Of a stretch of 64,000 nt of DNA, positions 25,549 through 33,814 are shown in pieces (position 1 is the first letter of the stretch; every line of letters begins with the position of its first letter). Origin of the DNA: JAUVKA01 sp964465145 (GTDB lineage Bacteria; Bacteroidota; Bacteroidia; Bacteroidales; UBA12481). The position numbers and the translations under genes were made by a program. The stretch covers positions 8,845 to 72,844 of the forward strand of contig CAYXJR010000013.1 in assembly GCA_964465145.1 (NCBI GenBank), written 5' to 3'. The notes under the pieces were generated by a model that ran no database searches, was not told where the DNA came from, and saw nothing but the letters and a program-made list of their open reading frames with translations.

Positions 25549-26689
25549 TTGATTTTACCCCTTTCATTTTCCTCACAAAACCGATAAACATGGCCAAATT
25601 CATGGCGCAAAAGTGGGTAATAAATCTTAAAATAAAAATGTGAAAATTTAGCTTTTTGAAGAACCAGTCAATTATTGGTGCCAAAAACAGGGTGAGATTG
25701 GCAATGAAAAGTATCAAAAAAAATGTTGAGACGGTTGATAGGATGAACAAGGAAATTAGAGCCAGGGCAAGGAAAAAAGGGCCAAACCAGCGAATAGCTT
25801 TATGACTTAAGAAGGAAAAACCTATTCCCGACCAGGGCGGCCATAATAGCTTTTTGAAACGTGCCAGGTTCTGGAAATTCCCGGTGGCAATCCTGATTTT
25901 TCTCCGGTATTCAATGGCCAGATCATTAGAAACATCTTCATAAACTATGGCTTTAGGGTTGTTAATGGCCTTATAACCTGATTCAAGTACAAGCATATTA
26001 AGGTAGAAATCATCGACAAGGAAATTGGAGGGGACTGGTTTAAACAGTGATTTACGAATAGCAAAACATCCTCCAAAGGGACCCATCATAGAACCCCAAA
26101 TAAGGCTCTCTTCATGTTTAATCCTGACCTCTCGGGAAATATACGCCTTTTCCTGCTGACTGATTCCTTCGCGTTTCATTCCCACATTAATCATCTGGCT
26201 GTCAACCAAGCCAATGTCCGGATCAGAAAAGGGAAGCATTAGTTCCTTTATGGTCATCTGGTCAAACATCACATTTGCGTCTGAAAGGATCAGAATATCG
26301 CCTTGGGCATATTCTACTAGTATATTGATTACATTAGGTTTACCCTGTCGGATTTCAAAAGGGAAAAAGCGCAGTTTGTTTTTCGGGTCCACGGCTAATT
26401 CAGAAAGGATGGAATTGGTTTGATCAGTGGAGCAGTCGGAGCCGACAAGGATTTCATATCGATCAGAGGGGTAAGCAGATTGAATAATGCTCTCAATCTT
26501 TTCCCGAATAACCTTTTCTTCGTTAAAAGCCGAAATCAGAATACTGACAAAAACAGGATCCGTCTTAATCTCATCCTTCCATGAAGAAATTTTGTTTGAG
26601 GACAGTAAACGGAGGATTAGGGGAAAAAGAATGTAGCTGTGAAAAACCGCAGCAAAACTCAACCAGAATATGATGGCAGCGACAATCAT
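25514..26689 (-). CDS. Membrane glycosyltransferase, family 2
   Basis: A 391-residue GT2 enzyme. One N-terminal membrane segment (IVAAIIFWLSFAAVFHSYIL) is followed by the GT-A domain with SILISAFNEEKVIREKI, VGSDCSTDQTNSIL and the metal site ILSDANVMFD. RKIRIATGNFQNL matches the (Q/R)xxRW-like acceptor region loosely. Two or three membrane helices lie at the C-terminus (ALALISLFILSTVSTFFLIL and onward). Such enzymes build surface polysaccharides or glycolipids. It overlaps the upstream GT4 gene by 4 bp and ribBA by 35 bp. The donor sugar is unknown. Confidence 0.9.
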   Translation of the reverse strand: MIVAAIIFWLSFAAVFHSYILFPLILRLLSSNKISSWKDEIKTDPVFVSILISAFNEEKVIREKIESIIQSAYPSDRYEILVGSDCSTDQTNSILSELAVDPKNKLRFFPFEIRQGKPNVINILVEYAQGDILILSDANVMFDQMTIKELMLPFSDPDIGLVDSQMINVGMKREGISQQEKAYISREVRIKHEESLIWGSMMGPFGGCFAIRKSLFKPVPSNFLVDDFYLNMLVLESGYKAINNPKAIVYEDVSNDLAIEYRRKIRIATGNFQNLARFKKLLWPPWSGIGFSFLSHKAIRWFGPFFLALALISLFILSTVSTFFLILFIANLTLFLAPIIDWFFKKLNFHIFILRFITHFCAMNLAMFIGFVRKMKGVKSNVWEPTKRNQD

Positions 26690-27885
26690 ATGTTATTTTT
26701 CAGAAATTCTAAAAATCCTGCAATCAATTTCTCATTATTAAGTTTTTCAGCAACAAAGGTAAAAGCATTTTTACCAATTTCCTGGCAATATAGCGGATCT
26801 CTAATTACCTCAATAATAGCTGAGGAAAATAAAACTGGAGTATCGGCCACGAGGATGTTGGTTTTATGTTGCGTATCAATTCCTTCCGTTCCTATTGTGG
26901 TGGTAACAACTACCCGGCCGGAAGCCATGGCTTCAATAATTTTTATTCTCATACCGCTACCTGAAAATAGGGGGACTATATGAATAGGGTATGATTGAAT
27001 AAATTTATCAGCATCTTCGATCTCACCATGAAATTTTATGCCTGGACCTCTCATTCGCCTTTCAAACCATGAGGGGGCATTTCGGCCGGCCAGGTGAAAC
27101 TCAATTCCCGGGATTTCCTTTATCAACAAAGGCCATGCTTTTTCTACAAACCATATTAATCCCTCCTGATTAGGCAACCAATCGAGTGCACCCAAATGAG
27201 CAACAACAGGCTTGTTGAAATTCAGGTCGGGACACTCAGTATAATCACCAGTGTATCCTGTTGGTAATACAAAACAAGGTTTCTTATTTCCCATATCATC
27301 AAGCGCCTGTGCATCTCTATTGGTGATTGGAACCAGAATGTCATAGCGGTTGATTATTCCCATTTCAAACTTATGTATCCTGTCAGAAAGCAGGCCAAGA
27401 TACCATTTGCGCATACCCCTGGCATTATCGGTGGTCCTTTTCCAAATTTCATGCTCAACATTATGCGCCCGATAAGCTACCGGAGAAGGAGTACAGTCCC
27501 TGATGTCATCCAGGTATGCTGCAGGGTACAAATTCTCTAAGATAATCAGGTCGGGATCGATTTCTTTCAGTAGATCAATTAGAACCTTCCGAAAATCTGA
27601 AGAAATAAACCGTACCGCATTGTACGGCATTTTGGAGAAAAGCAAGTTTAACAATGCTTTGAAAGGTTGGATTCTCGTATTAACCAAAACCGCCCTGATC
27701 GCCAGATTTGGTTTCTCAAATTTCCTTATAATATCAGGTGCAACAAAATGTTTACTGGTGTTCATAGCCAGTATCTGAACCTGATGGCCATGGTTTGCAA
27801 GGCCTTCAGACAGTCTCAGACTGGCTATTGAACCACCGTCTTTGGGAGGTACCGGAACTTTATTGGTGATTTGAAGGATCTTCAT
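26686..27885 (-). CDS. Glycosyltransferase, family 4
   Basis: A 399-residue GT-B transferase. The N-terminus MKILQITNKVPVPPKDGGSI and the later VAHLGALDWLPNQEGLIWFV, FHLAGRNAPSWF and IVPLFSGSGMRIKIIEAMASG are typical of GT4 proteins that use nucleotide sugars. No membrane segment or signal peptide is seen. The start overlaps the lptF/G gene by 26 bp and the end overlaps the GT2 gene by 4 bp (ATGA), so the three are translationally coupled. With its GT2 neighbour it probably works on an envelope glycan; LPS is a reasonable guess given the LptF/G neighbour. Confidence 0.9.
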   Translation of the reverse strand: MKILQITNKVPVPPKDGGSIASLRLSEGLANHGHQVQILAMNTSKHFVAPDIIRKFEKPNLAIRAVLVNTRIQPFKALLNLLFSKMPYNAVRFISSDFRKVLIDLLKEIDPDLIILENLYPAAYLDDIRDCTPSPVAYRAHNVEHEIWKRTTDNARGMRKWYLGLLSDRIHKFEMGIINRYDILVPITNRDAQALDDMGNKKPCFVLPTGYTGDYTECPDLNFNKPVVAHLGALDWLPNQEGLIWFVEKAWPLLIKEIPGIEFHLAGRNAPSWFERRMRGPGIKFHGEIEDADKFIQSYPIHIVPLFSGSGMRIKIIEAMASGRVVVTTTIGTEGIDTQHKTNILVADTPVLFSSAIIEVIRDPLYCQEIGKNAFTFVAEKLNNEKLIAGFLEFLKNNI

Positions 27886-29344
27886 GCCCTTTTTTCAGCG
27901 AACGCCTGCCAAAGCTAAGGATTTTTTTAAACAGCAGGAAATAGGATTCCCCGCTCATAATTTTAGAGTCCTGGTTGGATTTTACTGTTAGAAAAAAGCC
28001 AAGTGGAATCAGTATCAAGATGGCACCCCACATTCCTACCCAGGAAGGGACGAAACCTGCACGGGAATATTTCTCCCCAGCCATGGAAAGTATATGGTAT
28101 GCCAGGAAAAAGACTACAGAAACCACCATTGGTGTCCCTAGCCCTCCCTTTCGAATGATGGCTCCAAGTGGAGCTCCGATGAAAAAGAATAGTATGCAAG
28201 CCGTTGCATATGTTAACATACGGTTCCACTCATTCCAGTACATATTCACCCATTTCCTCCTTATTTGCATTGTATCATAAGAATTATTCAGTTTGTCCTT
28301 GACTGAACGGGCAAAGTTTTGAGCTTGCTTGTATACCTCTAGTTGGTCTTGCAAAGGAAGGGCACTAACCAGGTCAATAGGATTTGTTATTGTATCAGGC
28401 TTCGCGTAGTAGTTTGAATCTTCCCGGGCTTCTTTTTTATTTTCAAGGCGAAAATATTCCTGTTCAAGCAGTTCGTGGCCAACTTTATTTTTCCTCCATA
28501 ACATTTCGCCGTAAAGCCCATTGGCCGTGTCTTTTAGCTGACCCATGTTGAGCATTTGATAGTAATTTTTATATAGGTCTTCACGGCTACGGTTTAATTC
28601 TGATCCCGGTAAATTGAACAAGATTTGCTGATTCGCAAATGCATCCTGGCGCAGGGGTTTATTTTCCTGGATATTATTGTCATCCGAAAGTTGTTCTGCA
28701 TAACTATAGCCGCTAAATAAATTTAGGATTAGATTTTTTTCATCCTCGGTTATCCTCATGTATCCAGAGTCGGCCCTGGTCAAGGCAACATTGCCTTTAT
28801 TTTTGGTATGATCATATATCATAAGATCATATAGGATCTTACCATCTTTACTCCTATCTCCTATATACAGGCTGTATCCTTCTATCCCATTATAGAATAG
28901 CCCTTCGCGAATATCAAACTCCGGCCTTTGCTGCCGGATATCGAGGAGTAGGGTAAAGAACTTCAAATTAGTGACCGGAATCACATAATTGGAGAATAAA
29001 AATGATCCTGCTCCTATTAATAGCACAATAATAAAAATAGGATACATAGTTTTAACCAGAGAAATTCCGGATGATTTCAGGGCTGTCAGTTCATTATGCT
29101 CGCCCAGGTTTCCGAAAGTCATGATTGAGGAGAGCAAAACACCAAGGATTAAAGCTTGGGGGATTAGTTTTGCTGTGACATAAGTAATCAATTCGACAAT
29201 TACTTTCCATTCAAGGCCTTTGCCAACCAGTTCATCGATCCATTTCCATACGAATTGCATGATCAGTACGAACATCGCAATGGCGAAGGTCATAACAAAA
29301 GGGCCTAAAAAGGATTTGATCATGTATTTATGGAGCCGCTTCAT
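27860..29344 (-). CDS. LptF/LptG-family lipopolysaccharide export permease
   Basis: A 494-residue YjgP/YjgQ permease of the LPS export ABC complex. Three N-terminal helices are followed by the coupling segment GNLGEHNELTALKSSGIS, which contacts the LptB ATPase, then a periplasmic beta-jellyroll (about 125-360, longer than in E. coli) and three C-terminal helices with GAPLGAIIRKGGLGTPMVV. It extracts LPS from the inner membrane. F and G cannot be separated by eye. It lies 56 nt after the START-like gene and overlaps the GT4 gene. Confidence 0.93.
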   Translation of the reverse strand: MKRLHKYMIKSFLGPFVMTFAIAMFVLIMQFVWKWIDELVGKGLEWKVIVELITYVTAKLIPQALILGVLLSSIMTFGNLGEHNELTALKSSGISLVKTMYPIFIIVLLIGAGSFLFSNYVIPVTNLKFFTLLLDIRQQRPEFDIREGLFYNGIEGYSLYIGDRSKDGKILYDLMIYDHTKNKGNVALTRADSGYMRITEDEKNLILNLFSGYSYAEQLSDDNNIQENKPLRQDAFANQQILFNLPGSELNRSREDLYKNYYQMLNMGQLKDTANGLYGEMLWRKNKVGHELLEQEYFRLENKKEAREDSNYYAKPDTITNPIDLVSALPLQDQLEVYKQAQNFARSVKDKLNNSYDTMQIRRKWVNMYWNEWNRMLTYATACILFFFIGAPLGAIIRKGGLGTPMVVSVVFFLAYHILSMAGEKYSRAGFVPSWVGMWGAILILIPLGFFLTVKSNQDSKIMSGESYFLLFKKILSFGRRSLKKGHEDPSNHQ

Positions 29345-29400
29345 TTACCTGGTTTATCTTTGAAACGGACGAAGATGGGAATTCTTGTTGAAAAGATCGA

Positions 29401-29784
29401 TTATGAACCAAGATTATGTTTTAATTCGGCCACCTGCTTTTCCCATAATTCTGAGCTACCCTCTACTTCGTCTTCCTCAGCAAAATCGGTAACATGCAAG
29501 AAAACATCCCCAGTGAGATCATCCTGGGAAATTCGGAATTCAAAATAACTTTCTTTTTCTGTGGAATCTATCCAGCGAAAGCGGATAAACTTGTTGTCTT
29601 TCTTGCCAAGGAGTTCTGCTTGCTGTTCGTTTCCATCCCAAATAAAGGTAAAGACCGTTCCTTTTAGATTTACATCATCGGCAAACCACTCACTCAAACC
29701 ACTCGGGGTGCTTAAGCGATAATACAATACTTTAGGTGATACATTAATAGGAAATTCAAGTTCAAACTTTTTCGTGTCCGCCAT
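29401..29784 (-). CDS. START-like/SRPBCC domain protein
   Basis: A 127-residue cytosolic protein with the AHSA1/START-like fold pattern: FELEFPINVSPKVLYYRLST, PSGLSEWFADDVNLKG, IRFRWIDSTEKESYFEFRIS and a C-terminal helix with LWEKQVAELKHNL. These small helix-grip proteins bind hydrophobic ligands or assist chaperones; the ligand is unknown. It is the first gene of the run through lptF/G, the two transferases, ribBA and fmt. In Bacteroidota such a gene is, to my recollection, often found beside the LptF/G permease. Confidence 0.85.
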   Translation of the reverse strand: MADTKKFELEFPINVSPKVLYYRLSTPSGLSEWFADDVNLKGTVFTFIWDGNEQQAELLGKKDNKFIRFRWIDSTEKESYFEFRISQDDLTGDVFLHVTDFAEEDEVEGSSELWEKQVAELKHNLGS

Positions 29785-29883
29785 GCTGATTGTATATATA
29801 ACCTCTGTTTTCGCAATATAATAAAATTTACAGTATTAAATTCAAAATCTCACAGTGTTTTCCCAATACTTTTGAAAAAATCC

Positions 29884-29891
29884 TATATTTG
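29884..29891 (+). promoter_or_regulatory. -7 box of the tRNA promoter (TATATTTG)
   Basis: TATATTTG matches TAnnTTTG and lies 16 nt before the first base of the tRNA. A second match, TACTTTTG, lies at 29867-29874. A perfect -33 TTTG is not seen. Confidence 0.55.
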
Positions 29892-29907
29892 CATCCGCTA
29901 AAGAAAA

Positions 29908-29981
29908 GGCGAGGTAGCTCAGCTGGTTAGAGCGTATGATTCATAATCATGAGGCCGGGGGTTCAAGTCCCCCTCTCGCTA
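29908..29981 (+). tRNA. tRNA-Met (anticodon CAT)
   Basis: A full cloverleaf is present: acceptor GGCGAGG with TCTCGCT and discriminator A, D-arm GCTC-AGCTGGTTA-GAGC, anticodon stem TATGA/TCATG with loop TTCATAA (anticodon 29942-29944), and T-arm GGGGG-TTCAAGT-CCCCC. CCA is not encoded. Both acceptor ends have G-T wobbles (G1-T72 and G7-T66). The three G-C pairs that mark initiator tRNA in the anticodon stem are absent, so this is an elongator Met tRNA or a CAT-Ile2 tRNA modified by TilS; sequence alone does not decide. Confidence 0.93.
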
Positions 29982-29982
29982 C

Positions 29983-30014
29983 AAAAGGGGGAAGAGAAAT
30001 CTATCCCCTTTTTT
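29983..30014 (+). terminator. Rho-independent terminator after the tRNA
   Basis: AAAAGGGG (29983-29990) pairs perfectly with CCCCTTTT (30005-30012) and runs into TTTTTTATT. It begins 2 nt after the tRNA. Confidence 0.85.
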
Positions 30015-30022
30015 ATTGACAA

Positions 30023-30037
30023 CAGCTGGTTAGAGCG
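30023..30037 (+). repeat. 15-nt copy of the tRNA-Met D-arm
   Basis: CAGCTGGTTAGAGCG is identical to bases 29920-29934 of the tRNA and lies 42 nt beyond the tRNA end, after the terminator. The flanking bases do not continue the match on either side. It looks like the remnant of a second tRNA copy. Confidence 0.7.
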
Positions 30038-30086
30038 CCCCGATTTTTCCTTTGGGACAATTTTCTGATTTATCTTAACAAGTAGT

Positions 30087-30096
30087 GAAGCGCTTC
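30087..30096 (+). promoter_or_regulatory. Palindrome GAAGCGCTTC, candidate operator
   Basis: A perfect 10-bp palindrome with a central CG, 67 nt before the DUF5107 gene. The form resembles the core of LacI-family operators (AAnCGnTT). No regulator gene is nearby, so this is only a candidate. Confidence 0.35.
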
Positions 30097-30163
30097 GCGT
30101 GACTTTGAGCTTTTATTACTCAAAAAATCCCCTTAAATTGATCGGTTCTAAAATCGGATCACC

Positions 30164-33100
30164 ATGAGACCTATTCTCGCTTTATTATTGCTTTCTTTTT
30201 TGATTTTTCAAGACGGTATGGCCCAGAAAGCCACTATTAGAGAAGAAATGTTGGAAATGAAGACATACCCGTTTTCAGAACCAAATCCTGTGCCGGAGAT
30301 CGGGAGGATTTATCCTTACTATTCTTTTGATGGATACACCAGTAAACCAGTTGATCAGAAATGGAAAATGGTGGTGTTGGAGAACGACTATATCAAAGTA
30401 TATGTTTGTCCGGATATTGGCGGCAAAGTATGGGGAGCTATTGAGAAATCTACCGGTAAGGAGTTTCTTTATTTTAATCATGTTGTAAAATTCAGGGATG
30501 TTGCAATGCGCGGCCCCTGGACATCAGGTGGATTAGAATACAATTTTGGGGACATAGGACATATCCCAACCTGTGCTACGCCGGTTGATTACCTAATGAA
30601 GGAGAATCCTGATGGAAGTGTTTCCTGTGTGGTTGGGGCAATTGACCTGCCCTCAGGTACAAAATGGAGTGTAGAAATTTCTGTGCATCCCAATAAAGCA
30701 TATTTCGAAACTCAAACACGCTGGTTCAATAAAACCTCCCTTCCATGCACCTACTATCATTGGATGAATGCTGCAGCTAAATCCGCTGGTAACCTGGAAT
30801 TTATTTATCCGGGAAGTAATTGGATTGGTCATGGTGGAGCAATTGGCGAATGGCCTCATGAAAATGGACGGGATATTAATTTCTATGAGAACAACAATTT
30901 TGGTTCTTATAAATCTTATCATGTTTTGAATTCTTATACAGATTTCTTTGGGGGATACTGGCATGATGATGATTTCGGCTTTGTCCATTGGAGTAATTAT
31001 GATGATAAGCCAGGAAAAAAACTATGGATATGGGGCCTTTCCCAGCAAGGAATGATATGGGAGGATCTACTCACCGATAATGATGGCCAGTATATTGAAT
31101 TCCAGGCCGGTAAGCTATTTAATCAGGCTGCCAATAATAGTACGCTTACCCCATTTAAACACAAAGAATTCGCTCCTTATGATACAGATGTAATGCATGA
31201 AATGTGGTTCCCACTAAAAGAAACAGGGGGAATGGTGGCAGTATCTCCAAACGGAGTGCTAAATATTGAAAAGTCAGGGGAGAAGACCAAGGCAATATTT
31301 AGTGCTTTTCAGGCAATCGATGATGAGTTGCTTATCATTGAAAATGGTGAGATCCTGAGCCAGACAAACCTTAATCTAAAGCCTTTGGAAAAAATGCTTG
31401 TCGAATTCATTCCAAAATCTGAAAATTTTGTGGTATCCCTTGGTGGCAAATTATTGTATTCATCAAATCCAGCCGAAAATATTGTTGAACGCCCGATTGA
31501 GCCCAATGAGAAATTTAACTGGGAATCAGCATACGGCTTATATACCAAGGCATTGGAATTGGAAAAACAACGAATGTATGGCCAAGCCCTGGAAACATAC
31601 GAATTGGTTTTGCAAAAAGATCCTGGATTTCTTCCAGCATTAAACAGATTGGCTTTAGGGCATTACCGCCGGATGAATTATCAGAAGGCATTGCAATATC
31701 TTTTGCAATCATTAAGTATTGATACTTATGATTCGGAAGCAAACTTTCTCTATGGACTTGTAAACCGAAAGCTTGGCAAATATGTTGAATCTAAGAGCGG
31801 GTTTTCAATATCAGCAGCTTCAGTTAGTTATCGTGCAGCCGCTTATATTGAATTATCAAAACTTTTCCTAACTGAAAGAGATTACATAAAGTCTTTGGAA
31901 TACGCTGGCAAGGCATTAAACTTCAGTGCTGATAACCCGGTAGCTCATCAATTAATGGCAGTTTCATACCGGAAAATGGAAAAATATTCTGACGCTGAAA
32001 TAAGTCTTGATAAGCTTTATGAATTAGATGCAACTAATCATTTTGTCAGGTTCGAGCATTTATTATTTGAGAAAACAGAAGAGGCTAAAGAGGTGTTTAT
32101 TGGCAGTATTACTAATGAGCTTCCAATTGAGTCTTATATTGATTTGGGAATATTCTATAATGATTTAAATTGCAAAAGTGAAGCCATCACCGTTTTCAAC
32201 TTAGCACCACATAATCCTGTCAGAGATATTTGGCTTGCGCGACTAGATGATCAATATGCCAAAACCCATTTGAACAATGTTATTTCTGCTTCACCATACC
32301 TGGTATTCCCCTTCAGAAATGAAACGGCTGAAATATTAGAAGATTTAATTCTTCAGAATGATAATTGGAAATTGAAGTATTACCTGGGACTGATTTATTG
32401 GAACAGGGGTCTGACAGATGCCGCTCTTGACTTATTCAAAGCATGTGGTTCTGTACCGGATTTTGCACCTTTTTATGTTTCCAGAGCTAAACTTCTTAAA
32501 AATTCTGAGGAACAATTGGCAGATATGCTTAGGGCAAATGAACTGGATCAAAAAGACTGGAGGCCTGCAATGGGGCTGGTCGACCTTTATTTGTTGGAGG
32601 GGAAGGCTGAAAAGGCGCTCCCTATTGCAAAAAGATATATGGATGAGTATCCCGAGCAATCAGCTATTGGGCTTGCTTACGCCCGGACACTTATGAAAAT
32701 GAACAAGTACCAGGAGTCGATAAGGTTCCTTGAATCATATTATGTACTCCCTTTTGAAGGAGCAACTGTGGGAAGGGATCTTTTTCATGAAGCCTGTATA
32801 AGGGTTGCTAATAATGCATTAAAAGCAAATAATTTCAAAGAAGCCATATCAGCAGCCAAGAAGGCCCTGGAATGGCCGGTAAACCTCGGAGTTGGAAAAC
32901 CATATGATGTGGATGAAAGAATGGAGAATTATATAATAGCAAGAGGGTATGAAGGACTTAATCAGCAAAAAAAGGCAAATACCTACATCGACAAAATCGC
33001 TATGCATCCAAACAATAAATTTCCAAATGAAGGATCAAAGCTGATATTTCAACTTTTGGCTTTCAATAGGCTGACAAAATTTAACGAAGCAGATAACTTA

Positions 33101-33295
33101 TTTGAATCTATGATTCAAAAGTATCCGGATAATCAGTATTTGGAGTGGGTTAAGTTAATATGGTCTGATAAGGGTTCTGAGGCAGGCAAACTTGCAGATC
33201 AGATTCTTGGTTTTGCTAAAATTGGTATGCCATATAGCACAGATTTCAAGGATGTTGATTTTGAATTGGTGTCAGATATTTTTAAGGAAAAATAG
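30164..33295 (+). CDS. Exported DUF5107 protein with TPR repeats
   Basis: A 1043-residue protein with a signal peptide (about 1-20). The N-terminal half (about 35-430) matches the DUF5107 pattern: YPYYSFDGYTSKPVDQKWKM, CPDIGGKVWGAIEKSTGKEF, GGLEYNFGDIGHIPTCATP and YYHWMNAAAKSAGNLEFIYP. This sequence style resembles beta-sandwich carbohydrate-active proteins. The C-terminal half (about 460-1030) is a long TPR solenoid (ALETYELVLQKDPGFLPALN, KALQYLLQSLSIDTYDSEAN). DUF5107 has no function known to me; a role in glycan handling is plausible. It stands alone after the tRNA, with a candidate operator upstream. Confidence 0.85.
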   Translation: MRPILALLLLSFLIFQDGMAQKATIREEMLEMKTYPFSEPNPVPEIGRIYPYYSFDGYTSKPVDQKWKMVVLENDYIKVYVCPDIGGKVWGAIEKSTGKEFLYFNHVVKFRDVAMRGPWTSGGLEYNFGDIGHIPTCATPVDYLMKENPDGSVSCVVGAIDLPSGTKWSVEISVHPNKAYFETQTRWFNKTSLPCTYYHWMNAAAKSAGNLEFIYPGSNWIGHGGAIGEWPHENGRDINFYENNNFGSYKSYHVLNSYTDFFGGYWHDDDFGFVHWSNYDDKPGKKLWIWGLSQQGMIWEDLLTDNDGQYIEFQAGKLFNQAANNSTLTPFKHKEFAPYDTDVMHEMWFPLKETGGMVAVSPNGVLNIEKSGEKTKAIFSAFQAIDDELLIIENGEILSQTNLNLKPLEKMLVEFIPKSENFVVSLGGKLLYSSNPAENIVERPIEPNEKFNWESAYGLYTKALELEKQRMYGQALETYELVLQKDPGFLPALNRLALGHYRRMNYQKALQYLLQSLSIDTYDSEANFLYGLVNRKLGKYVESKSGFSISAASVSYRAAAYIELSKLFLTERDYIKSLEYAGKALNFSADNPVAHQLMAVSYRKMEKYSDAEISLDKLYELDATNHFVRFEHLLFEKTEEAKEVFIGSITNELPIESYIDLGIFYNDLNCKSEAITVFNLAPHNPVRDIWLARLDDQYAKTHLNNVISASPYLVFPFRNETAEILEDLILQNDNWKLKYYLGLIYWNRGLTDAALDLFKACGSVPDFAPFYVSRAKLLKNSEEQLADMLRANELDQKDWRPAMGLVDLYLLEGKAEKALPIAKRYMDEYPEQSAIGLAYARTLMKMNKYQESIRFLESYYVLPFEGATVGRDLFHEACIRVANNALKANNFKEAISAAKKALEWPVNLGVGKPYDVDERMENYIIARGYEGLNQQKKANTYIDKIAMHPNNKFPNEGSKLIFQLLAFNRLTKFNEADNLFESMIQKYPDNQYLEWVKLIWSDKGSEAGKLADQILGFAKIGMPYSTDFKDVDFELVSDIFKEK

Positions 33296-33380
33296 ACTAT
33301 GAGGTCAATATGTCAGACACGAGATGTCCATAATATTATGGCAGGGTAATTGTTGAAAGATTGCCAATAAATAAATAATT

Positions 33381-33770
33381 ATGGAAATCTATTTCAACGG
33401 GGGCAAACAGGTGTTTGCCGATATCAATGGCTTTACAGTAAAAACTGATCAATTGCCTGAAAGTGGGGGAGAAGGACTGTTCCCGGAACCATTTATGTTA
33501 TTTCTTTCATCTCTGGGGACTTGCGCAGGTGTTTATGTCAAATATTTTTGCGATCAGAGAGGACTTCCGACAGACCAAATTAAATTGACCCAAGATCTTC
33601 AGTATGATACAGAACGTCGAATGATAGGCTCAATTTTCATCAATATTCTTGTTCCGTTTGATTTCCCCGAGAAATATGATGCAGCTCTAATTAGATCAGC
33701 CAATCAGTGTGCAGTAAAGAAACACTTTCATCCCGACATTGAGCTCACAACTAAAGTAGTGCGTTCCTAA
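33381..33770 (+). CDS. OsmC/Ohr-family protein
   Basis: A 129-residue OsmC-like protein. The two family cysteines are C48 in SSLGTCAGVYVKYFC and C110 in RSANQCAVKKHFHPDIEL, both at the expected sites, so thiol-dependent reduction of organic or lipid hydroperoxides is possible. No redox partner is adjacent. It lies 85 nt after the DUF5107 gene, enough for its own promoter, and converges with the FISUMP gene. The subfamily (OsmC, Ohr or YhfA-like) cannot be fixed by eye. Confidence 0.88.
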   Translation: MEIYFNGGKQVFADINGFTVKTDQLPESGGEGLFPEPFMLFLSSLGTCAGVYVKYFCDQRGLPTDQIKLTQDLQYDTERRMIGSIFINILVPFDFPEKYDAALIRSANQCAVKKHFHPDIELTTKVVRS

Positions 33771-33814
33771 AACGACAACACAATATTGTTTCTGAGAAAT
33801 ACCTTTTCAGGCAC

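Noticed and set aside
29908..30037. tRNA plus repeat as a phage attachment site
   Set aside because: The duplicated segment is the D-arm, not the tRNA 3' end, and no integrase or mobile gene follows.
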